DNA of 37,195 nt from Natronolimnohabitans innermongolicus JCM 12255 (GTDB lineage: Archaea; Halobacteriota; Halobacteria; Halobacteriales; Natrialbaceae), in NCBI RefSeq assembly GCF_000337215.1, contig NZ_AOHZ01000040.1, forward strand, positions 66,756 to 103,950, in the 5' to 3' direction. The notes under the pieces are model-generated. The model was not told where the DNA came from and did no database searches. It saw only the letters and a program-made list of their open reading frames with translations. Positions 1 to 7,867 of the stretch are shown here, piece after piece. The position numbers and the translations under genes are program-made. Numbering within the stretch: the first letter of the stretch is position 1; each line of letters begins with the position of its first letter.

Positions 1-192
1 TTCTCGGCGCTGTCGGTCGACGCGGCGACGTTTACCGCGACGGTCGTCATGCTCGGGACGCCGACGGCCGTCTCGACGTACGTCTTCGCGGCCGAACTCG
101 GCGGCGACGAGGAGTTCGCCTCGCTGAACGTCTTCGCGACGACGCTGGTCTCGGTCGCGACGCTGTTCGTCCTGATCACGCTGCTGACGTGA
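1..192 (+). CDS. AEC-family transporter, C-terminal fragment (5' end outside window)
   Basis: An open frame runs from base 1 to a TGA at 190-192 and gives the last 63 residues of a membrane protein. The visible part has a helix-breaking LGTPTAVSTYVFA stretch, then an acidic loop, then a hydrophobic terminal helix (about the last 20 residues). This matches the C-terminal pair of helices of auxin-efflux-carrier (AEC) permeases, where a T/M-P-T/x-A-V segment precedes the last helix. The substrate cannot be told. The start and most of the protein lie to the left of the window. Family assignment rests on this short piece only. Confidence 0.7.
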   Translation, partial: FSALSVDAATFTATVVMLGTPTAVSTYVFAAELGGDEEFASLNVFATTLVSVATLFVLITLLT

Positions 193-347
193 GCTCGTAT
201 CGCGTGCCGATACCCTCACGTGGAGAGACGCCCGTCGACAGGTCGCGACCGTTTCAGCACCGACGGTCGGTCGTGTGCATCGATCCGTCGGCCGGTCGAA
301 GCGACCGGATCGTGACCACTATCCGAAAACCGCACGTCGGGTAGTGC

Positions 348-782
348 ATGGGCGACGTGGAAATCCGCGAACTCGAGTCGGAGGCGGAGTGGATCGACGC
401 CTACCCCCTGATGAATCGACTGTATCCGGACGTCGACGAGGCGCAGTACCTCGAGTACCTCGCGCAGATGACCGCCGACGGCTATCGGCTCTTCGGGTTG
501 TTTTCGGACGGCGAACTCGCCGCGCTCGCGGGCGCGACGATTTTGACCAACATGTACTACGGCAGGCACCTGTGGGTGTACGATCTGGTGACCGACCCCG
601 ACCATCGATCGAAGGGGTACGGAGCCCGGTTCTTCCGGTATCTCGTCGAGTGGGCCGAGAAGCGAGGCTGTGAAACCGTCGCCCTCTCGTCGGGGCTCCA
701 GCGGGAGCGAGCGCATCGCTTCTACGAGGAGCGCACGGAGTTGGAGAAGGACGCCCACGTTTTCACGCTGGACCTGTCCTGA
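348..782 (+). CDS. GNAT-family N-acetyltransferase
   Basis: A 144-residue single-domain acetyltransferase of the Gcn5-related family, which moves an acetyl group from acetyl-CoA to an amine. The acetyl-CoA pyrophosphate-binding motif A is clear at about residues 83-96 (DPDHRSKGYGARFF, with R87-G92 as the R-x-x-G-x-G signature), followed by the usual helix and the motif-B region around residues 110-127 (SSGLQRERAHRFYEE). Length is normal for a stand-alone GNAT. The ATG at 348 is preceded by a TATA-like CTATCCG at about 319-325, fitting a leaderless transcript. The gene ends 25 bases before the end of the convergent ASRT gene. The substrate is unknown. Confidence 0.88.
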   Translation: MGDVEIRELESEAEWIDAYPLMNRLYPDVDEAQYLEYLAQMTADGYRLFGLFSDGELAALAGATILTNMYYGRHLWVYDLVTDPDHRSKGYGARFFRYLVEWAEKRGCETVALSSGLQRERAHRFYEERTELEKDAHVFTLDLS

Positions 783-807
783 GCCTGCGGCGCGTCCGGC
801 GACTCGT

Positions 808-1230
808 CTAATCCTCGCCGTACGCGACCGTCGACGCAGTCGCGTTCTCGGCCTGTCGGGTGTCCTGGCGACTGCACTGGACGACGACCGGCACGTTCGA
901 CTCCACGACGATGCCGTAGTCCCGGCCCAGCGGCGGCGCGTAGGGATCGATCAGGTCGTTGATCCGGACGTGACGGACGCGCTCGGCGGCGACCGAGAGC
1001 GGATACGGGCCCGCCTCGCGGCCGTCCGCGTAGTGGAGGGTCACCTCGAGCGTCGCCATCTCCGCGCCGGGGTTCAACGCGCACAGCTCGTCGCGGCTGA
1101 CCATCTCGGGTTCCGGCCCGGTGCTGTCGACGGGGACGTGGCCGCCGGGAAGCTCCCAGCGCGTCTCGCCGATCGGCGCGTCGTGGTCGGCCTCCGGGTC
1201 CGGTCCCGGCTCGGTCTCGCGTTCGGTCAC
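808..1230 (-). CDS. Sensory-rhodopsin-transducer (ASRT) family protein, copy A
   Basis: A 140-residue soluble beta-rich protein of the Anabaena sensory rhodopsin transducer family (ASRT, PF07100). The family core is visible: an early W-x-x-P-x-G-x-x-P segment (RWELPGGHVP), then STGPEPEM, a GPYP turn, AAERVRHVR, and the C-terminal block ESNVPVVVQ...R-x-D-x-RQAEN. The start is the GTG at 1230-1228; it overlaps the TGA of the preceding oxidase gene in a GTGA, so the two are translationally coupled. It carries about 20 extra acidic N-terminal residues compared with copy B at 2558-2926. No rhodopsin gene is in the window, so a photosensory role is not indicated; family-level work (De Souza and colleagues) proposed small-molecule, probably carbohydrate, binding. 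Confidence 0.85.
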   Translation of the reverse strand: MTERETEPGPDPEADHDAPIGETRWELPGGHVPVDSTGPEPEMVSRDELCALNPGAEMATLEVTLHYADGREAGPYPLSVAAERVRHVRINDLIDPYAPPLGRDYGIVVESNVPVVVQCSRQDTRQAENATASTVAYGED

Positions 1231-2561
1231 GCGTCGCCCACCTCCGCGCCCGAAGCGACGTCGCCCTCGCTCGTCGACGACTCGTCGGTCGCGGCGTCCG
1301 TCGGTTCGGCCCCGCCCTCGAGCAAGGCCTCGAGGTAGTCCGTCATGAACACGCCCTCGGGGTCGAGTTCGCGCCGAATCTCCTGGAACCGATCCCACTC
1401 TGGGTACAGCTCACGCAGCTCCGCGGCCCGCAGGGTGTGTTTCTTCCCCCAGTGGGGTCGGCCGTCGTACTCGCGAAAGAGCGGCTCGATGTCCTCGAAG
1501 TAGTCCCGGTGGTCCAGTTCGGCGTTCTGAATGCACGAGATCGTCATCGCGTCGCGGTCGTACTCCGTCGAGAGCATGGCGTCGTCCGCGGCGACCGTGC
1601 GGACGAGCAGCCGCCAGCCGACGTCGGCCCGCCAGTTCTCGCGGACGCGTTCGCGGACCCGGGAGAAGCACTCGAGGCCGTCTTCGACGGGCAGGGCGTA
1701 CTCCATCTCGTCGAACTCGCGGCCGATGTCGTCGTGTTCGGGGATGGTCTCTTGCCACCAGCCGGTCTGGTTCTCGACGACCGTGGCGTAGGAGAGGTCC
1801 TCGTGGTCGGTGCCGCCGCCGGGCGCGTTGAGCAGCCGCAGTTTCACCTCGTTCGAGCGGGGGTACCAGTAGAAATCGAAGTTGCGGTTCTCCTCGATCA
1901 GCGCCGGGATGTGGTCCTTACACGCCCGCCAGTTCGTACAGTACTCGCGCCGCTGGATCTTGTAGGTCGTCTGCAGGTCGAGTTCGATCTCGGTGAAGAT
2001 CCCGAGCGTTCCCAGCGAGACCTGCGCGGCCCGCAAGAGATCCGGGTCCGTTTCGGCGTCGAACTCCCGGATCTCGCCGGTCCCGGTGACCATCCGGCCG
2101 CCGACGAGCGAGCCCGCGAGGTTCTCGAACTCCGGGCCCGTTCCGTGGGTCCCCGTTCCGAACGCACCCGCGACGGTCTGCATCGAGACGTCGCCGAGAT
2201 TGGGAAGCGCGAGGTTGCGATCGTGAAGCTCCGTGCCGGCCTCCTCGAGCGTCGTCCCGGCGTACAGCGTCGCGGTCTGGCTCTCGGGGTCGCAGTCGAC
2301 GACGCCGGTCATGTTCGTCAGCGAGACGACCACGTCTTCGGTCTCGACGACGGGCGTCCACGAGTGGCCCGCGCCGGCGACGCGGACGCTCTCGCCCTCG
2401 TCGGCGGCCCGCCGAACGATCGCCTGGAGTTCGGACTCGTCTTCGGGCTCGAGGATCCGATCGGGTTCGAACGAGACGCTGCCGGACCAGTTTTGCCACT
2501 CCTCGGCTTCGGTGTCGGTATCGCGCTCGTCGATCGAATCCGGCTCCTGTGCCACGCTCAC
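1227..2561 (-). CDS. FAD-linked sugar-lactone oxidase-like protein (D-arabinono-/L-gulono-lactone oxidase family)
   Basis: A 444-residue flavoprotein of the vanillyl-alcohol-oxidase fold. Residues about 30-190 form the FAD_binding_4 domain: AGAGHSWTP holds His66 at the place where lactone oxidases attach FAD covalently, and GTGTHGTG (about 135-142) is the second FAD motif. The rest matches the ALO domain, ending in the typical GRPHWGKKH block at about residue 375. Relatives oxidise aldono-lactones or alditols and pass electrons to O2 (giving H2O2) or another acceptor; the substrate here is unknown. The start is the GTG at 2561, overlapping the upstream ASRT stop in GTGA; the stop overlaps the next ASRT start in the same way. 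The last 40 residues are an acidic, low-complexity tail. Confidence 0.88.
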   Translation of the reverse strand: MSVAQEPDSIDERDTDTEAEEWQNWSGSVSFEPDRILEPEDESELQAIVRRAADEGESVRVAGAGHSWTPVVETEDVVVSLTNMTGVVDCDPESQTATLYAGTTLEEAGTELHDRNLALPNLGDVSMQTVAGAFGTGTHGTGPEFENLAGSLVGGRMVTGTGEIREFDAETDPDLLRAAQVSLGTLGIFTEIELDLQTTYKIQRREYCTNWRACKDHIPALIEENRNFDFYWYPRSNEVKLRLLNAPGGGTDHEDLSYATVVENQTGWWQETIPEHDDIGREFDEMEYALPVEDGLECFSRVRERVRENWRADVGWRLLVRTVAADDAMLSTEYDRDAMTISCIQNAELDHRDYFEDIEPLFREYDGRPHWGKKHTLRAAELRELYPEWDRFQEIRRELDPEGVFMTDYLEALLEGGAEPTDAATDESSTSEGDVASGAEVGDA

Positions 2562-2926
2562 TCACCCGGGTGTGCGATCGTCGACAGCAGGGCGTTCTCG
2601 GCCTGCCTCGAGTCCAGGCGCGTGTGCTGGCAGACGACGGGCACGTCGGACTCGATCACGCTCGCGAAATCCTCGCCCGTCGGAATCGGCTCGGGATCTT
2701 CGAACTCGTTGAACCGGAAGTGTCGCGTTCGCTCGGCGGGGACGGTCTTCTCGTAGGGACCGATCGGGCCGCGGTCGGTGAAGTAGACCGTGATCTCGAC
2801 GGTCGCGTCCTCGTCGGTCGCGTTCAGCAGACAGACGGTTTCGTGGCTCTCCATCTCCGGTTCCGGGCCGGTGCTCCCTTCGGGGATGTACCCCTCGGGA
2901 ATCGCCCACGTGTGTTTGCCGGTCAT
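2558..2926 (-). CDS. Sensory-rhodopsin-transducer (ASRT) family protein, copy B
   Basis: A 122-residue protein very close in length and sequence layout to Anabaena ASRT (PF07100), a tetrameric beta-sandwich protein. Landmarks are TWAIPEGYIP near the N-terminus, STGPEPEM, the SHETVCLLN strand, DRGPIGPY, VPAERTRHFRFNEF and the end block ESDVPVVCQHTRLDSRQAENALLSTIA. It shares STGPEPEM, GPY, PAER-x-RH and the RQAENA block with copy A, so the two are paralogues, but copy B is nearer the canonical form. It is the first gene of the three-gene minus-strand operon; the ATG is at 2926-2924, with a weak TATA-like GTTATCC (minus strand) around 2962-2970. It is divergent from the catalase gene. Confidence 0.88.
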   Translation of the reverse strand: MTGKHTWAIPEGYIPEGSTGPEPEMESHETVCLLNATDEDATVEITVYFTDRGPIGPYEKTVPAERTRHFRFNEFEDPEPIPTGEDFASVIESDVPVVCQHTRLDSRQAENALLSTIAHPGE

Positions 2927-3472
2927 CGATTCTCACTCGGTTGTACGACACCGGAGACGCGGATAACGCTCCGGCTTGTACGCACAGGCGGCCCTCGAGT
3001 GCGGCGCTCGGCTTCGGACTCCGAACTCGCCGCCCACCTCGAGGCGGTCAGGAATGGCCAGGCTCGAGACGCGCACGGCTAGCCGCCACTCAGCCGCGGC
3101 CGACGACGGTCGGCTGCACTCGAGCGCGAACGGGCGTCTCAAGGTCGTGGCGCTCGAGCGCGACGACACCGTTCCGGCACCGGATTTCGGTCGGACCCGG
3201 CCCCTGCAGGAGACGGGATGACGCTTATCTCGCTTATTCTGGACAGTGCAGTAAGCCGGTCGGCAACGGCTCCGGAGACGGGAGCGGAGACCAGGCGGGA
3301 GGCGTCCGCACGAAGCGGTCGCGTCTCGCCGGTTTCGCCGAACCGCGTCGGCGTTCGGTCGACGTTTCGGCGCTCCTCGAGCGAGGGCGACCGGTCCGAC
3401 GTGCGGTCACGGTACGGGTCACCGGACCTGCGTTCCAGCCATCGATTCGACCCGAGACATCTACTTCCCCAC
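2927..3472. other. 546-bp divergent intergenic region between ASRT operon and catalase
   Basis: No convincing gene is seen. Open frames here encode Arg/Ser-rich strings typical of non-coding high-GC DNA. The AT-richest patch is at about 3222-3240 (CTTATCTCGCTTATTCTGG), a possible promoter element on either strand, but it is far from both start codons. A long 5' leader on the catalase transcript or an unseen small RNA cannot be excluded. No perfect palindrome was found. Confidence 0.45.
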
Positions 3473-5731
3473 ATGACAGACGACGACGCTTCCCACGACG
3501 GACGAACCGACGCGCAGCCACGGGCGACCGACGGCGGAACGGACAAGTCGCGGTCCGACTCGGACTCGGGGCAGGCGGGAACGAGCGACGACGCCGGCGT
3601 CGTCGACGAGTCGAGCAAACAGGACCAGCTCGACGAGGTGCGCGAAAATCCCGAGGGCCAGGACCTGACCTCCGATCACGGCGTCAAGATCAGCGATACG
3701 GACAACTCCCTGAAAGCCGGCGAGCGCGGGCCGACGATCATGGAGGACTTCCACTTCCGGGAGAAGATGACGCAGTTCGACCACGAGTCGATCCCGGAGC
3801 GGGTGGTCCACGCCCGCGGCACCGGCGCGCACGGCTACTTCCAGCCCTACGAGGACCCCGACCTCGGCGACGAGTACGACGACATCGAGGAACTGACGAA
3901 AGCGAAGGTACTGACCGATCCCGACCAGAAGACGCCGGTCTTCACCCGGTTCTCGACCGTCGTCGGCTCGAGGGGGTCCTCGGACACCGTCCGCGACGTT
4001 CGCGGCTTCGCGACGAAGTTCTACACCGAGGAGGGTAACTGGGACCTCGTCGGGAACAACATGCCACCGTTCTTCATCCAGGACGCGATGGAGTTCCCCG
4101 ACCTCGTCCACGCGATCAAACCCGAACCCGACGACGGGATGCCCCAGGCGTCGGCGGCCCACGACACCTTCTGGGACTTCGCCTCTCTCAAACCGGAGAT
4201 CACTCACATGATCATGTGGGTCCTCTCGGGGCGGGCGCTGCCGCGGGCCTATCGGATGATGCAAGGCTTCGGCGTCCACACCTTCCGGCTGGTCAACGAC
4301 GACGGCGAGTCGGTGTTCGTCAAGTTCCACTGGACGCCGAAACTCGGCACTCACCAGCTCGTCTGGGACGAAACGACGAAGCTCTGGGGCAAGGACTCGG
4401 ATTTCAACCGAAAAGGTCTCTATGACGTCATCGAGGAAGGCTACGATCCCGAGTGGGAACTCGGCGTTCAGATCTTCGACGAAGAACAGGCCGAGGAGTT
4501 CGACTTCGACATCCTCGACCCGACGAAGATCGTCCCCGAGACCGAGGTGCCGGTGCGGCCGATCGGGAAGATGGTGCTCAACGAGACGCCGGACAACTTC
4601 TTCGCCGAAACGGAGCAAGTGGCGTTCCACCCCGGCAACGTCGTCCCAGGGATCGACTTCTCGAACGACCCCCTGCTACAGGGTCGACTGTTCTCCTACC
4701 AGGACACCCAGCTCAACCGCTTCGGGAGCGCCAACTGGGACGAGATCCCGATCAATCGGCCCGTCGCCGAGCGCCACAACAACCAGCGCGCCGGCTTCAT
4801 GCGCCAGGAGATCAACGAGGGCAAAGTGTCGTACAAACCCAACTCCATCGGCGACGACGATCCGCAGGAAGTGCCCGAGGAAGAGGGTGGCTACGAGCAC
4901 TACGCCGAGAAAATCTCCGGGAAGAAGATCCGAAATCGAAGCGACAGCTTCGAGGACCACTTCACGCAGGCGCGGCTGTTCTGGAACAGCATGTCCGAGC
5001 CCGAAAAGCAGAATATCGTCGAGGCCGCCCACTTCGAACTCGGCAAGGTCGACCGGATGGAGATCCGCGAGCGGATGGTTTACGACCTCTTCAACAACGT
5101 CGACCACGAGTTCGCCAAACGCGTCGCCGAGGGGATCGGCGTCGAGCCGCCCGAATCACCCGGCGACGAGATGCCGACCCACGACCGGGAGGATCCGTCG
5201 CTCAGCATGGAAAACCGGACTCCGGACACGATCGAGACCCGCAAGATCGCGATGCTAGTCGACGACGGCTTCGACGACGAGCACGTCTCGGCGATTCGAT
5301 CGGCCGTAGAGGACGAGGGCGCCCGGGTCAAGGTCATCTCGAAGCTCCTCGGCGAGACGTCTGGTGCCGACGGCGAGACGGTCGATCCCGACATGCACCA
5401 CGTCGCGGCGGCTTCGGTCTCGTTCGACGCGGTCGTCGTCCCCGGCGGCGACCAGAGCGTCGACGCGCTGCGCCAGCAGGGCGACCCGAAGCACTTCGTC
5501 GCCGAGGCGTTCAAACACTACAAACCGATCGCCGCGGTCGGCGAGGGGACGGAACTGTTCGAGACGGTCGACCTGCCGGACACCGAGATCGCCGACGACG
5601 GCGACCTCGTCTCCGACGCCGGCGTCGTCACCTGTCGCAGCGGCGACCTCGAGGCGTTCGCCGACGCGTTCGTCGACGCCATCGCCGAACACCGCCACTG
5701 GGACCGAAGTCCCGAGGAAGTGCCCGCCTGA
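3473..5731 (+). CDS. katE: Large-subunit (clade 2) haem catalase with C-terminal DJ-1/PfpI-like domain
   Basis: A 752-residue catalase of the HPII/KatE type, breaking H2O2 down to water and O2 in the cytoplasm. The catalytic His is H113 in RVVHARGTGAHG, the distal Asn lies in DLVGNNMPPFF (N195/N196), and the proximal haem Tyr is Y409 in RLFSYQDTQ with R405 beside it. Residues about 555-745 form the extra C-terminal domain of large catalases, resembling class-I glutamine amidotransferase/DJ-1 (RKIAMLVDDGFDDEHV, then AVVVPGGDQSV). The first 55 residues are an acidic, disordered, halophile-type extension. The ATG at 3473 is chosen because the open frame upstream to 3218 is Arg/Ser-rich and non-protein-like. 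The gene is divergent from an FAD oxidase operon that may produce its substrate. Confidence 0.96.
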   Translation: MTDDDASHDGRTDAQPRATDGGTDKSRSDSDSGQAGTSDDAGVVDESSKQDQLDEVRENPEGQDLTSDHGVKISDTDNSLKAGERGPTIMEDFHFREKMTQFDHESIPERVVHARGTGAHGYFQPYEDPDLGDEYDDIEELTKAKVLTDPDQKTPVFTRFSTVVGSRGSSDTVRDVRGFATKFYTEEGNWDLVGNNMPPFFIQDAMEFPDLVHAIKPEPDDGMPQASAAHDTFWDFASLKPEITHMIMWVLSGRALPRAYRMMQGFGVHTFRLVNDDGESVFVKFHWTPKLGTHQLVWDETTKLWGKDSDFNRKGLYDVIEEGYDPEWELGVQIFDEEQAEEFDFDILDPTKIVPETEVPVRPIGKMVLNETPDNFFAETEQVAFHPGNVVPGIDFSNDPLLQGRLFSYQDTQLNRFGSANWDEIPINRPVAERHNNQRAGFMRQEINEGKVSYKPNSIGDDDPQEVPEEEGGYEHYAEKISGKKIRNRSDSFEDHFTQARLFWNSMSEPEKQNIVEAAHFELGKVDRMEIRERMVYDLFNNVDHEFAKRVAEGIGVEPPESPGDEMPTHDREDPSLSMENRTPDTIETRKIAMLVDDGFDDEHVSAIRSAVEDEGARVKVISKLLGETSGADGETVDPDMHHVAAASVSFDAVVVPGGDQSVDALRQQGDPKHFVAEAFKHYKPIAAVGEGTELFETVDLPDTEIADDGDLVSDAGVVTCRSGDLEAFADAFVDAIAEHRHWDRSPEEVPA

Positions 5732-5829
5732 CGAGCCCTGGAGCCGCCGTCCCTCGAGTTCGACGTGGACTGGGCGGCCGACCGGCATCACAGCCGTGAC
5801 GACGCTCGTTCGCCGAGAAACCGACACGC

Positions 5830-5865
5830 CACGCAGCCCTTGAACCTTCCGTCAAGAACTGCGTG
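5830..5865. terminator. Hairpin between convergent genes, possible bidirectional terminator
   Basis: Arm 1 (5830-5843) and arm 2 (5852-5865) are complementary at 12 of 14 positions, with outer CACGCAG/CTGCGTG and inner CTTGA/TCAAG matches and an 8-base loop. It lies between the end of the catalase gene and the end of the convergent lipoprotein gene. No clear oligo-T follows on either strand, so a role in RNA stability is as likely as termination. Confidence 0.4.
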
Positions 5866-5965
5866 AGAGTGCAGCGAACGGAGTTCGGTAGTGTCATCGA
5901 GCTGCACCAGATCACTCGATCGGCGCGCCTGCAAATCCGACGGGAGGACCGGCAGGCGACACTCA

Positions 5966-6586
5966 TTACTGTTCGACACATTCCATGTCCGGTGGCGAGA
6001 TCGGATCCGGCTCTCCCCACGAATGAAAGTCGGTGGCTCCGCTGGCGTCTTTGGATTCGAATCGAATCGGGTAACCGGAGTCAGTGCGGACGTACAGGTA
6101 TCCGTCGTCGACTTCAAATCGGAATACGTCCTGATCGTCGATGGGCTCCGTTTCCGTCGCCGTGACAGATCCAAACTCGTCTATGAGCCGTTCTGGCTCG
6201 AAAACGTCATCGTCCGAACTCCCTGTCGGGATGAAACACTCCTCGTCTACCACGATGTACTCATTCGTTCCGATTCTGTAGGCTTCCATCTCTACCCCGT
6301 TGACTGTCCAGGCAGTGTACGTGTCACCATCGTAAACGGTTATCGTCCCACTCCCTAGCGGCACGGCGAGTTCCATCACGTAGGACGATTCCCAGTTGAG
6401 GACGTCTCGAAGTTCCGGATCGCTCGTTGGCTCGTCGTCAGTCGATTCGTCGTCAGTCGGTTCGTCGTCAGTCTGCTCGTCGGACCCGTCCAGACAGCCA
6501 GCGAACCCACCGATAGTTCCAACGGCGGCTAGCTGAATAAATTGCCGCCGTCGAGGATGATTTGTATAACCACGTCGAGAATTCAT
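5966..6586 (-). CDS. Tat-exported lipoprotein of unknown function
   Basis: A 206-residue secreted protein. The N-terminus has a twin-arginine signal (RRRQFIQL, residues 12-19), a hydrophobic stretch, and a lipobox GFAGC with the lipidated cysteine at residue 31, so the mature protein should be anchored on the outside of the membrane. An acidic linker follows (residues about 33-55) made of near repeats of TDDEPTDDEST, typical of haloarchaeal lipoproteins. The globular part (about 60-206) is not recognised; it is rich in beta-type sequence, aromatic residues and acid residues. Base composition is visibly lower in G+C than in neighbouring genes. A TATA-like CTTATCT on the minus strand at about 6611-6618 is at the right distance for the ATG at 6586. 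Confidence 0.82.
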   Translation of the reverse strand: MNSRRGYTNHPRRRQFIQLAAVGTIGGFAGCLDGSDEQTDDEPTDDESTDDEPTSDPELRDVLNWESSYVMELAVPLGSGTITVYDGDTYTAWTVNGVEMEAYRIGTNEYIVVDEECFIPTGSSDDDVFEPERLIDEFGSVTATETEPIDDQDVFRFEVDDGYLYVRTDSGYPIRFESKDASGATDFHSWGEPDPISPPDMECVEQ

Positions 6587-6790
6587 GCAGATTATAAGGA
6601 GGTAACGGAAGATAAGAACGTCGTTTTAACAGTAATCGGATCCTCCTCTGAGGGTCCAGACGGATTGTCGGTTACGACACGAGTCCATCTGTAGAGCTGA
6701 GAACGGATGATCAATTCGCGCCACGAGGCGACGACGTCATCCGGAACTGATCAGGATCTCGTCGATCAGTTCGCTGCCGCACCGAGCGCG

Positions 6791-7756
6791 CTATCGGAAC
6801 GACGGCAATACGTCCTCGCCGAACGCCTCGATGAACGCGGCCTGATTCGTCGTGACGTTGTGGACGGACACCCGTTCGACGTCGAGGTCGGCGTCGCGCT
6901 CGAGCCACTCGAGGTGGTCCGCGAGGTCGGTCGAGACGCGGACGTTCTCGGCGACGCGCTCCTCGTCGACCGCTGCGGCGGCTTCCTCGAACTCCTCGGG
7001 CGTGCGGATCTCCTGGGTGACCGACCCTGGGATGCAGTTCGGGCCCCACTGCTCGGTCGCCTCCGCGAGGACGGCGTCCTCGTCGTCGCCGTAGGCGTGT
7101 TGGGCCTTCAGATAGACCGGTTTCTCGGGAGCGCCGTCTCGAAACGCCTCGACGCGGGCCGCGTCGGCCTCGTGGTCGGGCGTCGCGATGGTGATCATGC
7201 CGTCGATCCACTCGGCCTCGCCGAGCCACGCCGCGGTTTCCTCGGAGAGCGCGGCCCCGATCAGCGGCGGCGCGGTTTCGGGCCGCGAGTAGAGCTGGGC
7301 CTGCTCGACGTCGATCCGACCGTGATGGGTCACCTCCTCGCCCTCGAACAGCCGACGCATGACGTCGGCGCACTCCTCGAGGCGGGCGTTGCGCTCGCGC
7401 TTGACGGGCCAGTCGACGCCCGTGATCCCCTCGTTCAGTAGCTGTCCGCTACCGATGGCCAGCCAGAATCGCTCGGGGTACATCTCCCGCAGCGTGGCGG
7501 CGCCCTGGGCGATGATCGCGGGATGGTAGCGGTAGCCGGGTGCGTTGACCGTGCCGAAGGTCAGGTCGGTCGCCTCGAGCGCCGAGCCGAGCCACGACCA
7601 GACGAAGCCGGACTCGCCCTGGACTTCGCTCCAGGGGTGGAAGTGGTCCGAGGCCGTCGCGTGATCGAACCCGTTTTCGTCGGCGAGACGGGCGTACTCG
7701 AGGAGGTCGCTCGGCGCGAACTGTTCGTGCGAGACGTGGTATCCGAGTTCGGTCAT
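6791..7756 (-). CDS. F420-dependent LLM-class oxidoreductase (TIGR03557-like)
   Basis: A 321-residue TIM-barrel enzyme of the luciferase-like monooxygenase superfamily. The start MTELGYHVSHEQFAPSDLLEYARLAD, the ASDHFHPW block (about residues 35-42), the SGFVWSWLGSALEAT segment and the ERFWLAIGSGQLLNEGI block (about 95-110) match the subfamily of F420-dependent glucose-6-phosphate-dehydrogenase-like enzymes, which move hydride between a substrate and coenzyme F420. Haloarchaea make F420, which fits. The true substrate is unknown; relatives act on sugars, alcohols or secondary metabolites. Length is normal. No operon partner is evident: the genes on both sides are more than 100 bases away. Confidence 0.88.
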   Translation of the reverse strand: MTELGYHVSHEQFAPSDLLEYARLADENGFDHATASDHFHPWSEVQGESGFVWSWLGSALEATDLTFGTVNAPGYRYHPAIIAQGAATLREMYPERFWLAIGSGQLLNEGITGVDWPVKRERNARLEECADVMRRLFEGEEVTHHGRIDVEQAQLYSRPETAPPLIGAALSEETAAWLGEAEWIDGMITIATPDHEADAARVEAFRDGAPEKPVYLKAQHAYGDDEDAVLAEATEQWGPNCIPGSVTQEIRTPEEFEEAAAAVDEERVAENVRVSTDLADHLEWLERDADLDVERVSVHNVTTNQAAFIEAFGEDVLPSFR

Positions 7757-7867
7757 GAATAGACACCTGTAGTGGCTACGGCGGACTCCGTTACGGATAG
7801 GAGATCCACGGATTCCGTTGTAGTTTCACACCGTGAGTGTGCCTGACTGCGAGTCGGCGACGGCCGA

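Noticed and set aside
1437-2756. A 439-codon plus-strand open frame
   Set aside because: It is antisense to the FAD oxidase and the ASRT gene, both of which have conserved motifs; its own product has none.
808-2926. A light-sensing (sensory rhodopsin) role for the ASRT-family genes
   Set aside because: No rhodopsin or Htr-type transducer gene is present, and the ASRT family is widespread outside phototaxis; the oxidase context suggests another role.
3218-3472. An 85-codon N-terminal extension in frame with the catalase
   Set aside because: The residues are Arg/Ser-rich, unlike the acidic halophile N-terminus that starts at 3473, and no family member needs them.
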